Shown in pieces: positions 25,304 through 34,820 of a stretch of DNA of 64,000 nt. The stretch is from Lentimicrobiaceae bacterium (GTDB taxonomy: Bacteria > Bacteroidota > Bacteroidia > Bacteroidales > F082), in assembly GCA_002708315.1 (NCBI GenBank), contig PANC01000031.1:1-64000 (forward strand), read 5' to 3'. The notes below the pieces were generated by a model. That model was not told the origin of the DNA, did no database searches, and worked only from the letters and a program-made list of their open reading frames with translations. Positions within the stretch are counted from its first letter, which is position 1. Every line of letters begins with the position of its first letter. The translations under genes were made by a program, and so were the position numbers.

Positions 25304-27532
25304 ATGAACAGGATATTACTAGTATTATTCATAGTACTATCAATAGGTTTTTCCATAAATGCCCAAACGGTATCAGGTAGAGTATTTGAAATACAAAATA
25401 ATAATAAGGGTCCGCTAATTGGTGCAACTATTAAGCAGGAAAATACTACAAACGGTGTTGTTGCAGATGAAAATGGTCAGTTTGTATTGGAACTAATACC
25501 TAATAAATCATATAAGATTATAGTATCTTTTGTGGGATATGAAAATGACACCATAGATTTGACCAGCTCTAACAAAACCGACCTTGTCATTATTATGAAT
25601 GATCAGAAGATATTGGGTGAAGTTGTTGTTAAAGGTCGCAGAAAAGGATCATCAATTTCCAGAACAAAAACAAGGTCCATAGTCAACATAAATGAAAATG
25701 AACTTCAAAAAGCTGCATGTTGTAACCTAAGTGAGAGTTTTGAGAATAGCGCTACAGTTGATGTAAGTTATAGTGATGCCATAACTGGTGCAAAACAAAT
25801 TCAAATGTTGGGTTTATCAGGTATATATACTCAACTTCTAACCGAAAACATACCGAATATGAGGGGTCTTTCAACACCGTGGGGCCTAGGATATATTCCC
25901 GGCAGCTGGATGAGTTCGATACAGGTTTCAAAAGGAACGTCATCAGTAATAAATGGCAATGAAAGTATGGCTGGCCAAATAAATGTTGAGTTAAAAAAAT
26001 CCAATGATGGGGAAATTTTTTTCCTAAACCTTTATGGAAATCAGATGGGTAAAATGGAAGGTAATAGCAATGTTCGATTTAACCTATCAGATAAATGGAG
26101 CACAGCAATTTTAGCGCATGTTGAAGATAGGCCATTTAAACAAGATCAAAATGGAGATTCATTTATTGACGCCCCTCTAATTAGTCAAATAAATCTATTC
26201 AACAGATATAGATATATCAATAATGCCTTTAGAATGCAGCTTGGGGTTAAATATCTTTCGGAGAATCGTAAAGGAGGGCAGATGACATTCGATGCAGACA
26301 AACCACATAGCATAGAAAATGGTTATGGAATTGGTGTTAAAACGAATAGAGTTGAGGGATTTTTGAAGATAGGTATAATAAGTAAAAATAAGGATCTTAC
26401 AAATATCGGATTACAGAATCAATTTGTCATACATAATCAGACTTCTTTTTTTGGTTTAAACATTTATGATGCTAAGCAATTTTCTTATTATGGAAACTAT
26501 ATGTTTCAGTCATATTTTGCAAGCTCTAAAAACCAGTATACCACAGGAATAAGCATAATTTATGATGACTATAACGAGGTATTGAATGATAGCACTTTTG
26601 GTCGATCAGAAATCTCTATTGGTGGTTTCTTTCAGTACACCTATTCAAACTATAATAATCTTAATATAATTGCTGGAATAAGGCTTGATAATAATAATAT
26701 TTATGGACTGTTGTTTACCCCTCGTCTACATTTAAAATATAATATTAATGAGCAAAACGCGATTAGAATAGGCGCAGGTAAAGGATATAGGTCTCCTAAC
26801 TTAATAGCAGAAAACACTTCATTGCTTGCAACTTCAAAAAAAATCATAATTACGGAAACTCCCGAAATAGAATCATCATGGAACTATGGAATTAGCTATA
26901 CTTCCTACATAAAAATTAACGCACGAGAACTAACGATTACTGCTGATTATTTTAGAACACAATTCATAAATCAGATTGTAGTAGATCGGGATAATGATCC
27001 CTTCATAGTATATATGTATAACCTAGATGGTGTATCTTTTTCCAACAGTTTTCAAATTGAAACATCATATGAGTTGTTCAAAAACTTAGAAGCTAAATTG
27101 GCATTCAGATATAATGATGTTAAAACCACAATCAGTGATAAATTGATTGAGAAGCCATTGATGAATAAATTTAAGGGGTTATTAGCAGTATCATATCAAA
27201 CCCCTTATAAAAAATGGCAGTTTGACTTAAATATTCAAGCCATTGGAAATCAAAGATTACCCAATACTGAATTTAATCCTCCACAATATCAACTTGGGGA
27301 TTATGCTCCTAATTATGCGCTTATTAATTTACAAATAACTCGATATATTAAAAACTTTGATGTTTATATTGGAGCTGAAAATATAGGAAATTATAGACAA
27401 ACTAATCCCATTATTTCCTCAGAAGATCCATTTGGAGAATATTTCGACAGCTCAATTATTTGGGGTCCAATTTCAGGAATAATAGTATATGGTGGAATAA
27501 GATTTAGAATCAATCCAGAAGAAGAAGAATGA
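25304..27532 (+). CDS. TonB-dependent outer-membrane receptor (putative metal uptake)
   Basis: A 742-residue receptor. A signal peptide (1-20, ending INAQ) is followed by a CarboxypepD_reg-like domain at about 22-105 (VSGRVFEIQ, ATIKQENTTNGVVADENGQF). A plug domain comes next at about 120-230, with AACCNLSESFENS and the plug hallmarks MLGLSGIYTQLLTENIPNMRG and SIQVSKGTSSVINGNESMAGQINVEL, and then a 22-strand-type barrel to the end. It is too short for a SusC-type receptor and has no SusD partner, so sugar import is unlikely. The plug carries a Cys-Cys pair, and the flanking genes encode a cysteine-rich protein and a heavy-metal-associated protein, which points to a metal or metallophore. Confidence 0.88.
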   Translation: MNRILLVLFIVLSIGFSINAQTVSGRVFEIQNNNKGPLIGATIKQENTTNGVVADENGQFVLELIPNKSYKIIVSFVGYENDTIDLTSSNKTDLVIIMNDQKILGEVVVKGRRKGSSISRTKTRSIVNINENELQKAACCNLSESFENSATVDVSYSDAITGAKQIQMLGLSGIYTQLLTENIPNMRGLSTPWGLGYIPGSWMSSIQVSKGTSSVINGNESMAGQINVELKKSNDGEIFFLNLYGNQMGKMEGNSNVRFNLSDKWSTAILAHVEDRPFKQDQNGDSFIDAPLISQINLFNRYRYINNAFRMQLGVKYLSENRKGGQMTFDADKPHSIENGYGIGVKTNRVEGFLKIGIISKNKDLTNIGLQNQFVIHNQTSFFGLNIYDAKQFSYYGNYMFQSYFASSKNQYTTGISIIYDDYNEVLNDSTFGRSEISIGGFFQYTYSNYNNLNIIAGIRLDNNNIYGLLFTPRLHLKYNINEQNAIRIGAGKGYRSPNLIAENTSLLATSKKIIITETPEIESSWNYGISYTSYIKINARELTITADYFRTQFINQIVVDRDNDPFIVYMYNLDGVSFSNSFQIETSYELFKNLEAKLAFRYNDVKTTISDKLIEKPLMNKFKGLLAVSYQTPYKKWQFDLNIQAIGNQRLPNTEFNPPQYQLGDYAPNYALINLQITRYIKNFDVYIGAENIGNYRQTNPIISSEDPFGEYFDSSIIWGPISGIIVYGGIRFRINPEEEE

Positions 27533-27554
27533 AAATTAGATTTAAATTTAAAAG

Positions 27555-27917
27555 ATGAAATCAAGAATTATAATTTTAACAATAACAGCAATGTTTTTGC
27601 TGATGGGTTTGCAATCTCAGGAAACAGAAAAAAAGGAAAAACAACTTATTACTGTTGAAATCCAAACCTCAGCCGTTTGTGGAATGTGTAAAGAAAAACT
27701 TGAACATGACCTAGCCTTTGAAAAAGGTGTTAAGTATGTAAACCTTGATAATGAAACCAAAATCATTACCATTAAGTTTAAAGAGGGTAAAAACACAAAA
27801 GAGAAAATAAAAATAGCAATTACTAAAGTTGGTTATGATGCTGACGATATAGTAGCCAATCAAAAAGCTCATGACAATTTACCCAAATGTTGCCAGAAGG
27901 GAACACCCAATCATTAA
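27555..27917 (+). CDS. Exported heavy-metal-associated (HMA) domain protein
   Basis: A 120-residue protein with a signal peptide (about 1-21, IIILTITAMFLLMGLQSQ) and an HMA fold. The metal site is a CxxC in SAVCGMCKEKL, and the ferredoxin-like strands VKYVNLDNETKIITIKF and VGYDADD follow. A C-terminal pair PKCCQK adds further ligands. It should bind a soft metal ion, probably copper, in the periplasm. It is 22 bases downstream of the TonB receptor gene and is the last gene of that set. Its stop codon directly abuts the stop of the convergent serine hydrolase gene. Confidence 0.83.
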   Translation: MKSRIIILTITAMFLLMGLQSQETEKKEKQLITVEIQTSAVCGMCKEKLEHDLAFEKGVKYVNLDNETKIITIKFKEGKNTKEKIKIAITKVGYDADDIVANQKAHDNLPKCCQKGTPNH

Positions 27918-29477
27918 TTATTTAATTCTAACCATGTGGAGGTGCTGAAAATCAAAACTAAAATCTATATTTGGGGATATCCCCTCCATTGTAAAACTTA
28001 TGGCTTTTCCATCTTTATTTAGATTAAATGATGCGAAAACATCACATTCCATATCTCTGTAGTTCCATTTTATTGCAAAAGTATTAGCTTGATAGTAGAA
28101 TAATCTACCTTCAAGTTTTGGAGATTTAATGGATTTTATCCATAATTCTTCATCCTTTTCCCAAATTACCATTTCACCAAACCAATCATCGCTGTATGAG
28201 CCTACATAACTATCATAATCTAAATTGTTAAGCTGTGCTTTATTAACTACTTCCCAAACGCCTGCAACAACACTATCTCCATTTTGCTCACTACTTTTTA
28301 TTCTTTTTGTCATTCTTCCAATCCAATCAACACTATCAACACCTATGTATGAATCAACAATTATATTTGGAACTGACATAAAACTATATCCTCCTGGATC
28401 AGCATTTGTAAGAACTACAACTCCCATCTTCAATTCAGGAATGAGAATAGTTTGAGATAACATGCCTGGCATTCCTCCTGTGTGACTAACGGTTATATAT
28501 CCTGCAATATCCTTTATTCCCCAACCCAATCCATAGGAATAAAAGTGGGTATTATATGGTGTTTTTCCAATGATATTAAATCCACGATTAGTATATGGCT
28601 TCCACATTTCACTATGATTTTTTTTAGATATAAGTTGAACAGAATCATTAAGCGCACCATTATCAAGCTGCACAATCATCCATTTACTAAGGTCATATAC
28701 ACTTGCATATATTCCAGCTGCTGAAGCAGCAATAGTAGCATCAAATTCATCAATTTGCATGAATTCTCCATCCACTAACGAGTGCGGTTTTGCTATATTA
28801 TTTGAGTCTACTAATCTACCAATTGTACCTGCTGATTCATTCATTCCTATTGGAGACATTATTCTTTCCTCAACAAATTCACTCCATGACATACCTGTTT
28901 TTCGAACTACTATTTCTCCTGCAACTATATATAATAGATTATCATAATCGTACTTGGTTCTAAAGTCAGAAACAGGTGTTTGATATTGAAAACTGGTAAT
29001 TATATCATCAATTGAAAAGCTATTGCCATCAGGAATCCACATTAAATCTCCAGCTCCCAGATCAAGTCCACTTCTGTGTGTTAGCAAGTCTATAATAGTA
29101 AAATCAGCAGTAACATAAGGGTTATACATTTTAAACTCAGGTATGTGGTCTACAACCTTATCATCCCAATTTATGTATCCCTCATCCACAAGCATGGCAA
29201 GAGATGTTGAAGTAAATGCCTTGCTATTGGAAGCAATGGAAAATCTGGTGTGGTTATCAACCTTATCACCAGATATCTTGGAGGATATTCCGTATCCTTT
29301 TGAATGTATAACCTCTCCATCCTTTACAACAGCTATGGCAATTCCAGCATGCTGATTTCTGGCCATGGCAACTTCAACTATTGAATCAATTTGTAATGTT
29401 GAAAATCCTTGAGCGAAGCTAGAACTAATAAAAATCATGAACACAATTGTTAGAAGTATTGGTTTATTGGAAGTCAT
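27918..29477 (-). CDS. Beta-lactamase-family serine hydrolase with C-terminal DUF3471-like domain
   Basis: A 519-residue exported protein: signal peptide (about 5-23) ending SSSFAQ. The class C beta-lactamase/penicillin-binding fold has SxxK in SIASNSKAFTS, YxN in KYDYDNLLY and the third-box HTGG in VSHTGGMPG. A C-terminal domain from about 390 (a YVGSYSDDWFGEMVIWEKD-type stretch) matches the DUF3471 beta-barrel that often follows. Such proteins act as esterases or D-amino-acid peptidases; true beta-lactam hydrolysis should not be assumed. The start at 29477 is preferred because a minus-strand -7 box (29505-29512) overlaps the earlier ATG at 29507. Confidence 0.85.
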   Translation of the reverse strand: MTSNKPILLTIVFMIFISSSFAQGFSTLQIDSIVEVAMARNQHAGIAIAVVKDGEVIHSKGYGISSKISGDKVDNHTRFSIASNSKAFTSTSLAMLVDEGYINWDDKVVDHIPEFKMYNPYVTADFTIIDLLTHRSGLDLGAGDLMWIPDGNSFSIDDIITSFQYQTPVSDFRTKYDYDNLLYIVAGEIVVRKTGMSWSEFVEERIMSPIGMNESAGTIGRLVDSNNIAKPHSLVDGEFMQIDEFDATIAASAAGIYASVYDLSKWMIVQLDNGALNDSVQLISKKNHSEMWKPYTNRGFNIIGKTPYNTHFYSYGLGWGIKDIAGYITVSHTGGMPGMLSQTILIPELKMGVVVLTNADPGGYSFMSVPNIIVDSYIGVDSVDWIGRMTKRIKSSEQNGDSVVAGVWEVVNKAQLNNLDYDSYVGSYSDDWFGEMVIWEKDEELWIKSIKSPKLEGRLFYYQANTFAIKWNYRDMECDVFASFNLNKDGKAISFTMEGISPNIDFSFDFQHLHMVRIK

Positions 29478-29504
29478 GGAAAATATTTTAGTTATCATAA
29501 ATAA

Positions 29505-29512
29505 CAAATGTA
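29505..29512 (-). promoter_or_regulatory. -7 box for the serine hydrolase gene
   Basis: The minus strand reads TACATTTG, matching TAnnTTTG, 27 bases before the start at 29477. Confidence 0.45.
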
Positions 29513-29644
29513 TAGATAAATGGAAGGTGCTATTGTTTTAATCAAAATAATTTTGAGAAATAGTAAACTAATTTAGATCTAATTATTACAAAAATAACAT
29601 GTATATTTTGTACTTTAGCAGTTAGTATAAATATCAGAATTTCA

Positions 29645-30304
29645 ATGATGGAGAAAAAAAAATTTGCAGTAATTCTATCGGGCAGTGGAGTATTTGATGG
29701 TGCTGAAATCCATGAGGCCACTCTTACTATGTTGGCCATTATGCGTCAAGGTGGCGAATATCAATGTTTTGCTCCAAACATTGCACAATATCATGTAATC
29801 AACCATATCACTGGTGATGAAATGAATGAATCTAGAAATGTTTTAGTAGAGTCTGCTCGAATTGCACGTGGAAAAATAAAACCATTGGATGAGTTTGATG
29901 GCAAATATTTCGACGCTATAATCTTTGTGGGAGGTTTTGGTGCAGCTAAAAATTTATCCACTGTTGCATTTGATGGATCTGATGCCATTATTAATGCAGA
30001 TGTTGAATCATCGGTTACTCAAATGCTAGAATTAAAAAAGCCCATTGGCGCATTGTGTATTTCACCAGCATTCATAACAAAAATTATTGGTGATGTAAAC
30101 GTAACTATTGGTAAGGATACCGGAACTGCTGAAGCAATTGAGGCCATGGGTGGAACACATATAATTACTAGTCACGGTGATGTAGTTGTAGATGAGGAAA
30201 AGTTGGTATTCACAACGCCATGCTATATGCTAGAGGCAAATATTATGGACATAGATGATGGTGCCACTAACATCGTAAAATCAATGATGGAAAAAATTAA
30301 TTGA
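29645..30304 (+). CDS. elbB: ElbB-like class I glutamine amidotransferase-fold protein
   Basis: A 219-residue DJ-1/PfpI superfamily protein of the ElbB branch. The N-terminus AVILSGSGVFDGAEIHEA and the GGFGAAKNLS and GALCISPAF segments are diagnostic; the Cys in the last is the nucleophile-elbow residue. E. coli ElbB has weak glyoxalase activity and has been tied to isoprenoid production, but its physiological role is open. ATG codons at 29645 and 29648 are both possible starts. It is followed 4 bases later by the FabK/nitronate monooxygenase-like gene and is probably cotranscribed with it. Confidence 0.88.
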   Translation: MMEKKKFAVILSGSGVFDGAEIHEATLTMLAIMRQGGEYQCFAPNIAQYHVINHITGDEMNESRNVLVESARIARGKIKPLDEFDGKYFDAIIFVGGFGAAKNLSTVAFDGSDAIINADVESSVTQMLELKKPIGALCISPAFITKIIGDVNVTIGKDTGTAEAIEAMGGTHIITSHGDVVVDEEKLVFTTPCYMLEANIMDIDDGATNIVKSMMEKIN

Positions 30305-30308
30305 TGAG

Positions 30309-31250
30309 ATGATTTCTGAGCTTTTTAAAATTAAATATCCAATAATACAAGGTGGTATGATTTGGTGCAGTGGATGGAAACTTGCATCAGCTGTTAGTAA
30401 TAGTGGCGGATTAGGTCTAATTGGAGCAGGAAGTATGTATCCTAATGTTCTCCATGAACACATTATTAAATGTAAAAAGGCAACATCTAAGCCGTTCGGA
30501 GTTAATGTACCTTTACTTTATCCCCAAACTGATGAAATAATTGATTTAATCATAAAAGAAAATATAAGGATTGTATTCACCTCAGCAGGAGATCCTAGTA
30601 AATATACTGATAAACTTAAGTCCAAAGGAATTAAAGTAGCTCATGTGGTTTCTAATTTAAGATTTGCTCTAAAAGCAGAAAAAGTAGGTGTAGATGCAAT
30701 CGTTGCAGAAGGCTTTGAGGCTGGTGGTCACAATGGTATTGAAGAAACCACCACCATGGTATTAATACCAACTATCAAAGCTAAAGTGGGAGTTCCTATT
30801 ATAGCCGCTGGTGGTATTGCATCTGGTGAATCAATGTATTCCGCAATGGCATTGGGAGCAGATGGTGTTCAGATAGGTAGCTTATTTGCTTCTTCCCATG
30901 AGTCATCTGCTCATGATAATTTTAAAAATGCAATAATAGATGCATCAGATGGAAGCACATACCTTACCCTCAAGAATGTTGTTCCGGTAAGATTACTTAG
31001 AAATGAGTTTTTCCAACGAATTCAATCAGCGATTTTGGAAGGAAAAGACAAAGTGACACTTATCAAGATTCTTGGTAAAGGTAGGGCAAAGATGGGTATG
31101 TTTGAAGGTAATTTAATAGAAGGAGAATTAGAAGTGGGTCAAATTTCATCTACAATAGACGAGAAAAAAACTGTGAGTCATATATTCTCTGATCTAATCC
31201 TACAATTCAATAAAACTAAAGATAAAATGGATAAAATAGGTAGAATCTAA
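30309..31250 (+). CDS. FabK/nitronate monooxygenase-like flavoenzyme
   Basis: A 313-residue TIM-barrel flavoprotein of the 2-nitropropane dioxygenase superfamily. The N-terminal IKYPIIQGGMIW, the central GGLGLIGAGS, the active-site AEGFEAGGHNG with a conserved His, and the FMN-phosphate loops AAGGIASGESM and GADGVQIGSLF are intact. Members are either enoyl-ACP reductases (FabK) or nitronate monooxygenases; sequence reading alone does not separate them. No other fatty-acid synthesis genes are next to it. It is coupled to elbB. Confidence 0.78.
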   Translation: MISELFKIKYPIIQGGMIWCSGWKLASAVSNSGGLGLIGAGSMYPNVLHEHIIKCKKATSKPFGVNVPLLYPQTDEIIDLIIKENIRIVFTSAGDPSKYTDKLKSKGIKVAHVVSNLRFALKAEKVGVDAIVAEGFEAGGHNGIEETTTMVLIPTIKAKVGVPIIAAGGIASGESMYSAMALGADGVQIGSLFASSHESSAHDNFKNAIIDASDGSTYLTLKNVVPVRLLRNEFFQRIQSAILEGKDKVTLIKILGKGRAKMGMFEGNLIEGELEVGQISSTIDEKKTVSHIFSDLILQFNKTKDKMDKIGRI

Positions 31251-31290
31251 TAATTAATATTAAGTTAGGATTTTACTACAAAAAAATAAT

Positions 31291-31298
31291 TATGTTTG
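31291..31298 (+). promoter_or_regulatory. -7 box for the acyl-CoA dehydrogenase gene
   Basis: TATGTTTG matches TAnnTTTG and ends 25 bases before the ATG at 31324. Confidence 0.5.
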
Positions 31299-31323
31299 CC
31301 AAAATGACCAAAAATTTAATCAC

Positions 31324-32466
31324 ATGAATTTTGAATTTACTGAAGAACAATTAATGATAAAAGAAGCTGCGCGTGATTACGCACAGAGGGAACTTATTCA
31401 CGATGTAATCGAAAGAGATGAAAAGTCTATATTTCCAGAAAAACACATAAAGAATCTTGCTGCTCTCGGTTTTATGGGAATGATGGTAGATCCAAAATAT
31501 GGTGGAAGTGGTATGGATACTATTTCTTATGTGCTGGCAATGGAAGAACTATCAAAAGTGGATGCATCCGTAAGTGTAATTGTATCAGTTAATAATTCAT
31601 TGGTATGTTTTGGGCTAAGTAAATTTGGTTCGGAAGAGCAGAAACATAAATACCTCACTCCACTTGCCAAGGGTGAAATAATTGGTGCTTTTTTATTATC
31701 TGAACCAGAGGCAGGGTCAGATGCAACTCATCAACACACCACTGCTGAAGATAAAGGTGATTACTATCTTCTGAATGGAACAAAAAACTGGATTACCAGT
31801 GCAAACTCAGCATCTACATACATTGTAATCGCTCAAACTTATCCTGAAAAACGTCACAAGGGAATAAATGCATTTATCGTAGAAAAAAATTCTCCTGGTA
31901 TAAGTCTTGGACCACATGAGGATAAAATGGGAATGAGAAGTTCCGATACGCATTCTGTAATGTTTACTGATGTTAAGGTACCCAAAGAAAATCGCATAGG
32001 TGAAGATGGGTTTGGATTTAAGTTTGCAATGAAGGTTTTAGAAGCGGGTCGAATAGGAATAGCTGCTCAGGCTGTTGGTTTAGCAAGTGGTGCTATGGAG
32101 AGAGCGACTGCATATTCAAAAGAACGCAAAGCATTTGGAACTGAATTAGCAAATCATCAATCTATAGCTTTTAAACTTGCAGATATGGCTGTAAAAATTG
32201 AAAATGCACGTAACTTATGCTTGAAAGCAGCCTGGCTAAAAGACAATAATAAACAAATAACCATTGCCAGTGCAATGGCAAAACAATATTCCGCAGACAT
32301 GGCAATGGAAGTTACCACCGAGGCAGTGCAAATACATGGGGGTTATGGTTATGTAAAGGAATATCACGTGGAAAGATTAATGCGTGAAGCCAAACTCACA
32401 CAGATTTATGAGGGGACTTCTGAAGTTCAGAAAATAGTTATTTCCAGAGATGTCCTAAAGGATTAA
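31324..32466 (+). CDS. Acyl-CoA dehydrogenase (short/medium-chain type)
   Basis: A 380-residue FAD enzyme that introduces the trans-2 double bond into acyl-CoA and passes electrons to ETF. The N-terminal helix domain, the FAD/substrate strand LLSEPEAGSDATH, the TKNWITSA segment and the C-terminal QIHGGYGYVKEYHVER are all normal. The catalytic glutamate lies in IYEGTSEVQ. The length is that of butyryl/isovaleryl-type enzymes. EtfBA follow 140 bases later on the same strand, a fitting partner. Confidence 0.92.
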   Translation: MNFEFTEEQLMIKEAARDYAQRELIHDVIERDEKSIFPEKHIKNLAALGFMGMMVDPKYGGSGMDTISYVLAMEELSKVDASVSVIVSVNNSLVCFGLSKFGSEEQKHKYLTPLAKGEIIGAFLLSEPEAGSDATHQHTTAEDKGDYYLLNGTKNWITSANSASTYIVIAQTYPEKRHKGINAFIVEKNSPGISLGPHEDKMGMRSSDTHSVMFTDVKVPKENRIGEDGFGFKFAMKVLEAGRIGIAAQAVGLASGAMERATAYSKERKAFGTELANHQSIAFKLADMAVKIENARNLCLKAAWLKDNNKQITIASAMAKQYSADMAMEVTTEAVQIHGGYGYVKEYHVERLMREAKLTQIYEGTSEVQKIVISRDVLKD

Positions 32467-32603
32467 TTATCCACTCCATTAACCTTTTGATTTTAAATAT
32501 TTTTTCCTGTTTTTAGATACCGTTCAATCAATTTTTTTGCGATATTTGATAACCTATATTACATTCAAAAAATACAGTTAAACAATCATATAATTTAGTG
32601 ATC

Positions 32604-33341
32604 ATGAAAATATTAGTCTTAATCAGTAATGTACCAGACACTACAACAAAAATTCGTTTTACAGGGAACAATACCGCATTTGATGATTCAGGAGTTCAAT
32701 GGATCATAAACCCTTGGGATGAGTTAGCATTAACCCGAGCACTGGAGTTGAAAGAAGCTGGTGGGGTTGACAAAATAACTGTTGCAAATGTTGGTGAAAA
32801 ATCCACCGAGGCAACCTTGAGAAAAGCTCTAGCAGTTGGAGCTGATGATGCGATCAGAATTAATACCACTGCCAATGATGCCTTTTATGTTGCCACTCAA
32901 TTGGCCGAGGTTGCCAAAGATTACGAATTAATATTGGCGGGTATAGAGGCTTCTGACTATAATGGTAATGCAGTAGGCGGAATGCTAGCAGAAATGCTAG
33001 ATTACAATTCTGTTTCAGCTGTTTCAGGGATAGATCTGGATGGTTCCGACTTCAAGGTTACTAGAGAAGTTGATGGAGGATATCAGGTAGTTAGTATAGG
33101 TGGTCCTCTTCTGGCAATTGTTCAGAAAGGGATTGCAAAAGAACCTCGTATACCAGCCATGCGAGGGATTATGATGGCTCGTAAAAAACCTCTTAATATT
33201 AATGAACCTGTGGAAGGGATTGATAAAACGCAGATTATTAAGTTTGAATTACCACCTCCAAAAGCCGCATGTAAACTAATAGATGAAGAAAATGCCAAAG
33301 AGGTAATTACACTTCTGCATGAAGAAGCAAAGGTTCTTTAG
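32604..33341 (+). CDS. etfB: Electron transfer flavoprotein, beta subunit
   Basis: A 245-residue ETF beta/FixA protein that with EtfA carries electrons from acyl-CoA dehydrogenases to the quinone pool. Typical elements are the N-terminal KILVLISNVPDT, INPWDELALTRALELKE, and the AMP/FAD-contact segment LAGIEASDYNGNAVGGMLAEML. The ATG at 32604 is preferred over the GTG two codons earlier. etfA starts 25 bases after its stop. Confidence 0.93.
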   Translation: MKILVLISNVPDTTTKIRFTGNNTAFDDSGVQWIINPWDELALTRALELKEAGGVDKITVANVGEKSTEATLRKALAVGADDAIRINTTANDAFYVATQLAEVAKDYELILAGIEASDYNGNAVGGMLAEMLDYNSVSAVSGIDLDGSDFKVTREVDGGYQVVSIGGPLLAIVQKGIAKEPRIPAMRGIMMARKKPLNINEPVEGIDKTQIIKFELPPPKAACKLIDEENAKEVITLLHEEAKVL

Positions 33342-33366
33342 TAAAATAATTAAAAAATCAAGAAAA

Positions 33367-34329
33367 ATGTCAATATTAGTATATACAGAAAATTGGGATG
33401 GTAAGTTTAAGAACCTTAGTTTTGAGCTAGTATCATATGCTCATGCCATTGCCAAAGAAATGAATTCAACAGTAACAGCAGTATCACTTGGCAAAGTATC
33501 AGACGATGACCTTATGAAATTGGGTAAATATGGTGCCACAAAAGTTCTAAATGTTGATGATGAAAGATATAATTCAATAGATAATAGAGCTACCGCAAAA
33601 GCTATTGCCTCAGCGGCAAAAAGTGAAGACTCAAGCATTGTAATTTTCGCAAATAATAATGTCGGAAAAGCAATTGCTCCAAGAACAGCCATCAAGCTGG
33701 ATGCTGGCTTAGTATCTGGAGTAACTGCACTCCCGCTTTCAATTAACCCATTTGTGGTAAAGAAAAAAGTATTCACAAGTAAGGCTATTGCGAATGTGCA
33801 AATAAACTCTGATATCAAAGTAATCACTCTGGCGCAAAATAGCTACGATATTATTGATTTAGGACAAAGTGCTACCATTGAAACCTATGATCCAGGTATT
33901 GTTGATACTGATTTCTCAACTTCAGTCATTGAAACAAATAAAGTTAGCGGTAAAGTTCTTCTTTCAGATGCGGAAATTGTTGTTTCAGGAGGTCGTGGAA
34001 TGAAAAGTGCTGATAATTGGGGAGGACTTGAGGAACTTGCAGACCTTTTAGGTGCAGGGTTAGCATGCTCACGGCCTGTTTCTGATGAAGGTTGGAGATC
34101 CCATTCAGAACATGTTGGCCAAACCGGAGTAATGATTGCTCCCAATTTATATTTTGCCTTTGGCATATCAGGAGCAATCCAACACCTTGGAGGAGTTAGT
34201 TCTTCAAAGGTTATTGTAGCTGTAAACAAGGATCCAGAAGCTCCAATTTTTGAAGCCGCAGATTATGGTATTGTTGGTGATGTTAATGTGGTTATTCCGG
34301 AATTTATTGAAGCTGTAAAGGCACTTTAA
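33367..34329 (+). CDS. etfA: Electron transfer flavoprotein, alpha subunit
   Basis: A 320-residue ETF alpha/FixB protein. The FAD domain at the C-terminus is clear: VVSGGRGM, SRPVSDEGWRSHSEHVGQTG (the FAD-adenine motif), IAPNLYFAFGISGAIQHLGG and VAVNKDPEAPIFEAADYGIVGD. The start at 33367 (MSILVYTENWDG) is chosen; an upstream extension overlapping etfB lacks similarity. The likely membrane acceptor is the Fe-S protein at 51729-53798. Confidence 0.94.
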   Translation: MSILVYTENWDGKFKNLSFELVSYAHAIAKEMNSTVTAVSLGKVSDDDLMKLGKYGATKVLNVDDERYNSIDNRATAKAIASAAKSEDSSIVIFANNNVGKAIAPRTAIKLDAGLVSGVTALPLSINPFVVKKKVFTSKAIANVQINSDIKVITLAQNSYDIIDLGQSATIETYDPGIVDTDFSTSVIETNKVSGKVLLSDAEIVVSGGRGMKSADNWGGLEELADLLGAGLACSRPVSDEGWRSHSEHVGQTGVMIAPNLYFAFGISGAIQHLGGVSSSKVIVAVNKDPEAPIFEAADYGIVGDVNVVIPEFIEAVKAL

Positions 34330-34413
34330 AAACGTTGATTGTATTTTAAAACCTGATAACATTTTTGGGGTCGGCTTTTTTTATTATTAAATTTGGGGTT
34401 TAAATTTAAAGTA

Positions 34414-34758
34414 ATGATAGAAATATATCACAACCCTAGATGTCGCAAATCAAGAGCTGCTCTGCAATATCTTCGTGATAATTACTCTCAGTTTAAAATT
34501 ATTGAATACTTGAAAGAACCACTAGATTCTATTAGCTTTGGTAAATTATTGAAAAAACTCGGAAAAAGACCATCAGAAATGATGAGGACAAACGAATCTA
34601 TATACAAATCTGAATATAAGGGTAAGGAGTTTTCGGATGCTCAGTGGATAAAAATAATGGTTGGAAATCCAAAACTTATTAAAAGACCCATTGTTGTCAA
34701 AGACGATGAAGCAATTTGGGCTGACCCTTCGGATTTACTTATATCATTTCTGGATTAG
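34414..34758 (+). CDS. ArsC/Spx/YffB-family thioredoxin-fold protein
   Basis: A 114-residue protein of the arsenate-reductase-like family. IEIYHNPRCRKSRAAL carries the single N-terminal cysteine; the family features EYLKEP, FGKLLKKLGKRPSEMMR and KRPIVVKDDEAIW follow. There is no second Cys of the CxxC found in Spx. No arsenic resistance genes are nearby, so a role as arsenate reductase should not be assumed; YffB-like glutathione or thiol chemistry is equally possible. The ATG at 34414 is used in preference to an upstream TTG. Confidence 0.82.
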   Translation: MIEIYHNPRCRKSRAALQYLRDNYSQFKIIEYLKEPLDSISFGKLLKKLGKRPSEMMRTNESIYKSEYKGKEFSDAQWIKIMVGNPKLIKRPIVVKDDEAIWADPSDLLISFLD

Positions 34759-34820
34759 AGATACTAAAATGAAATTAATCGGGAAGCCGTTTAAACATAT
34801 ATAACTTCAAAATTAGTGAA

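Noticed and set aside
27918-29477. Beta-lactamase (antibiotic resistance) gene
   Set aside because: The SxxK/YxN/HTG pattern with a DUF3471-like tail is that of general serine hydrolases and D-Ala peptidases; no specific lactamase features were recognised.
33441-34229. Two long minus-strand open frames inside etfA
   Set aside because: They are shadows of etfA: no family features, no promoter, and etfA is strongly supported.
34414-34758. Arsenic resistance locus
   Set aside because: The ArsC-like protein stands alone; there is no ArsR, ArsB or Acr3 gene nearby, and the family has other members.
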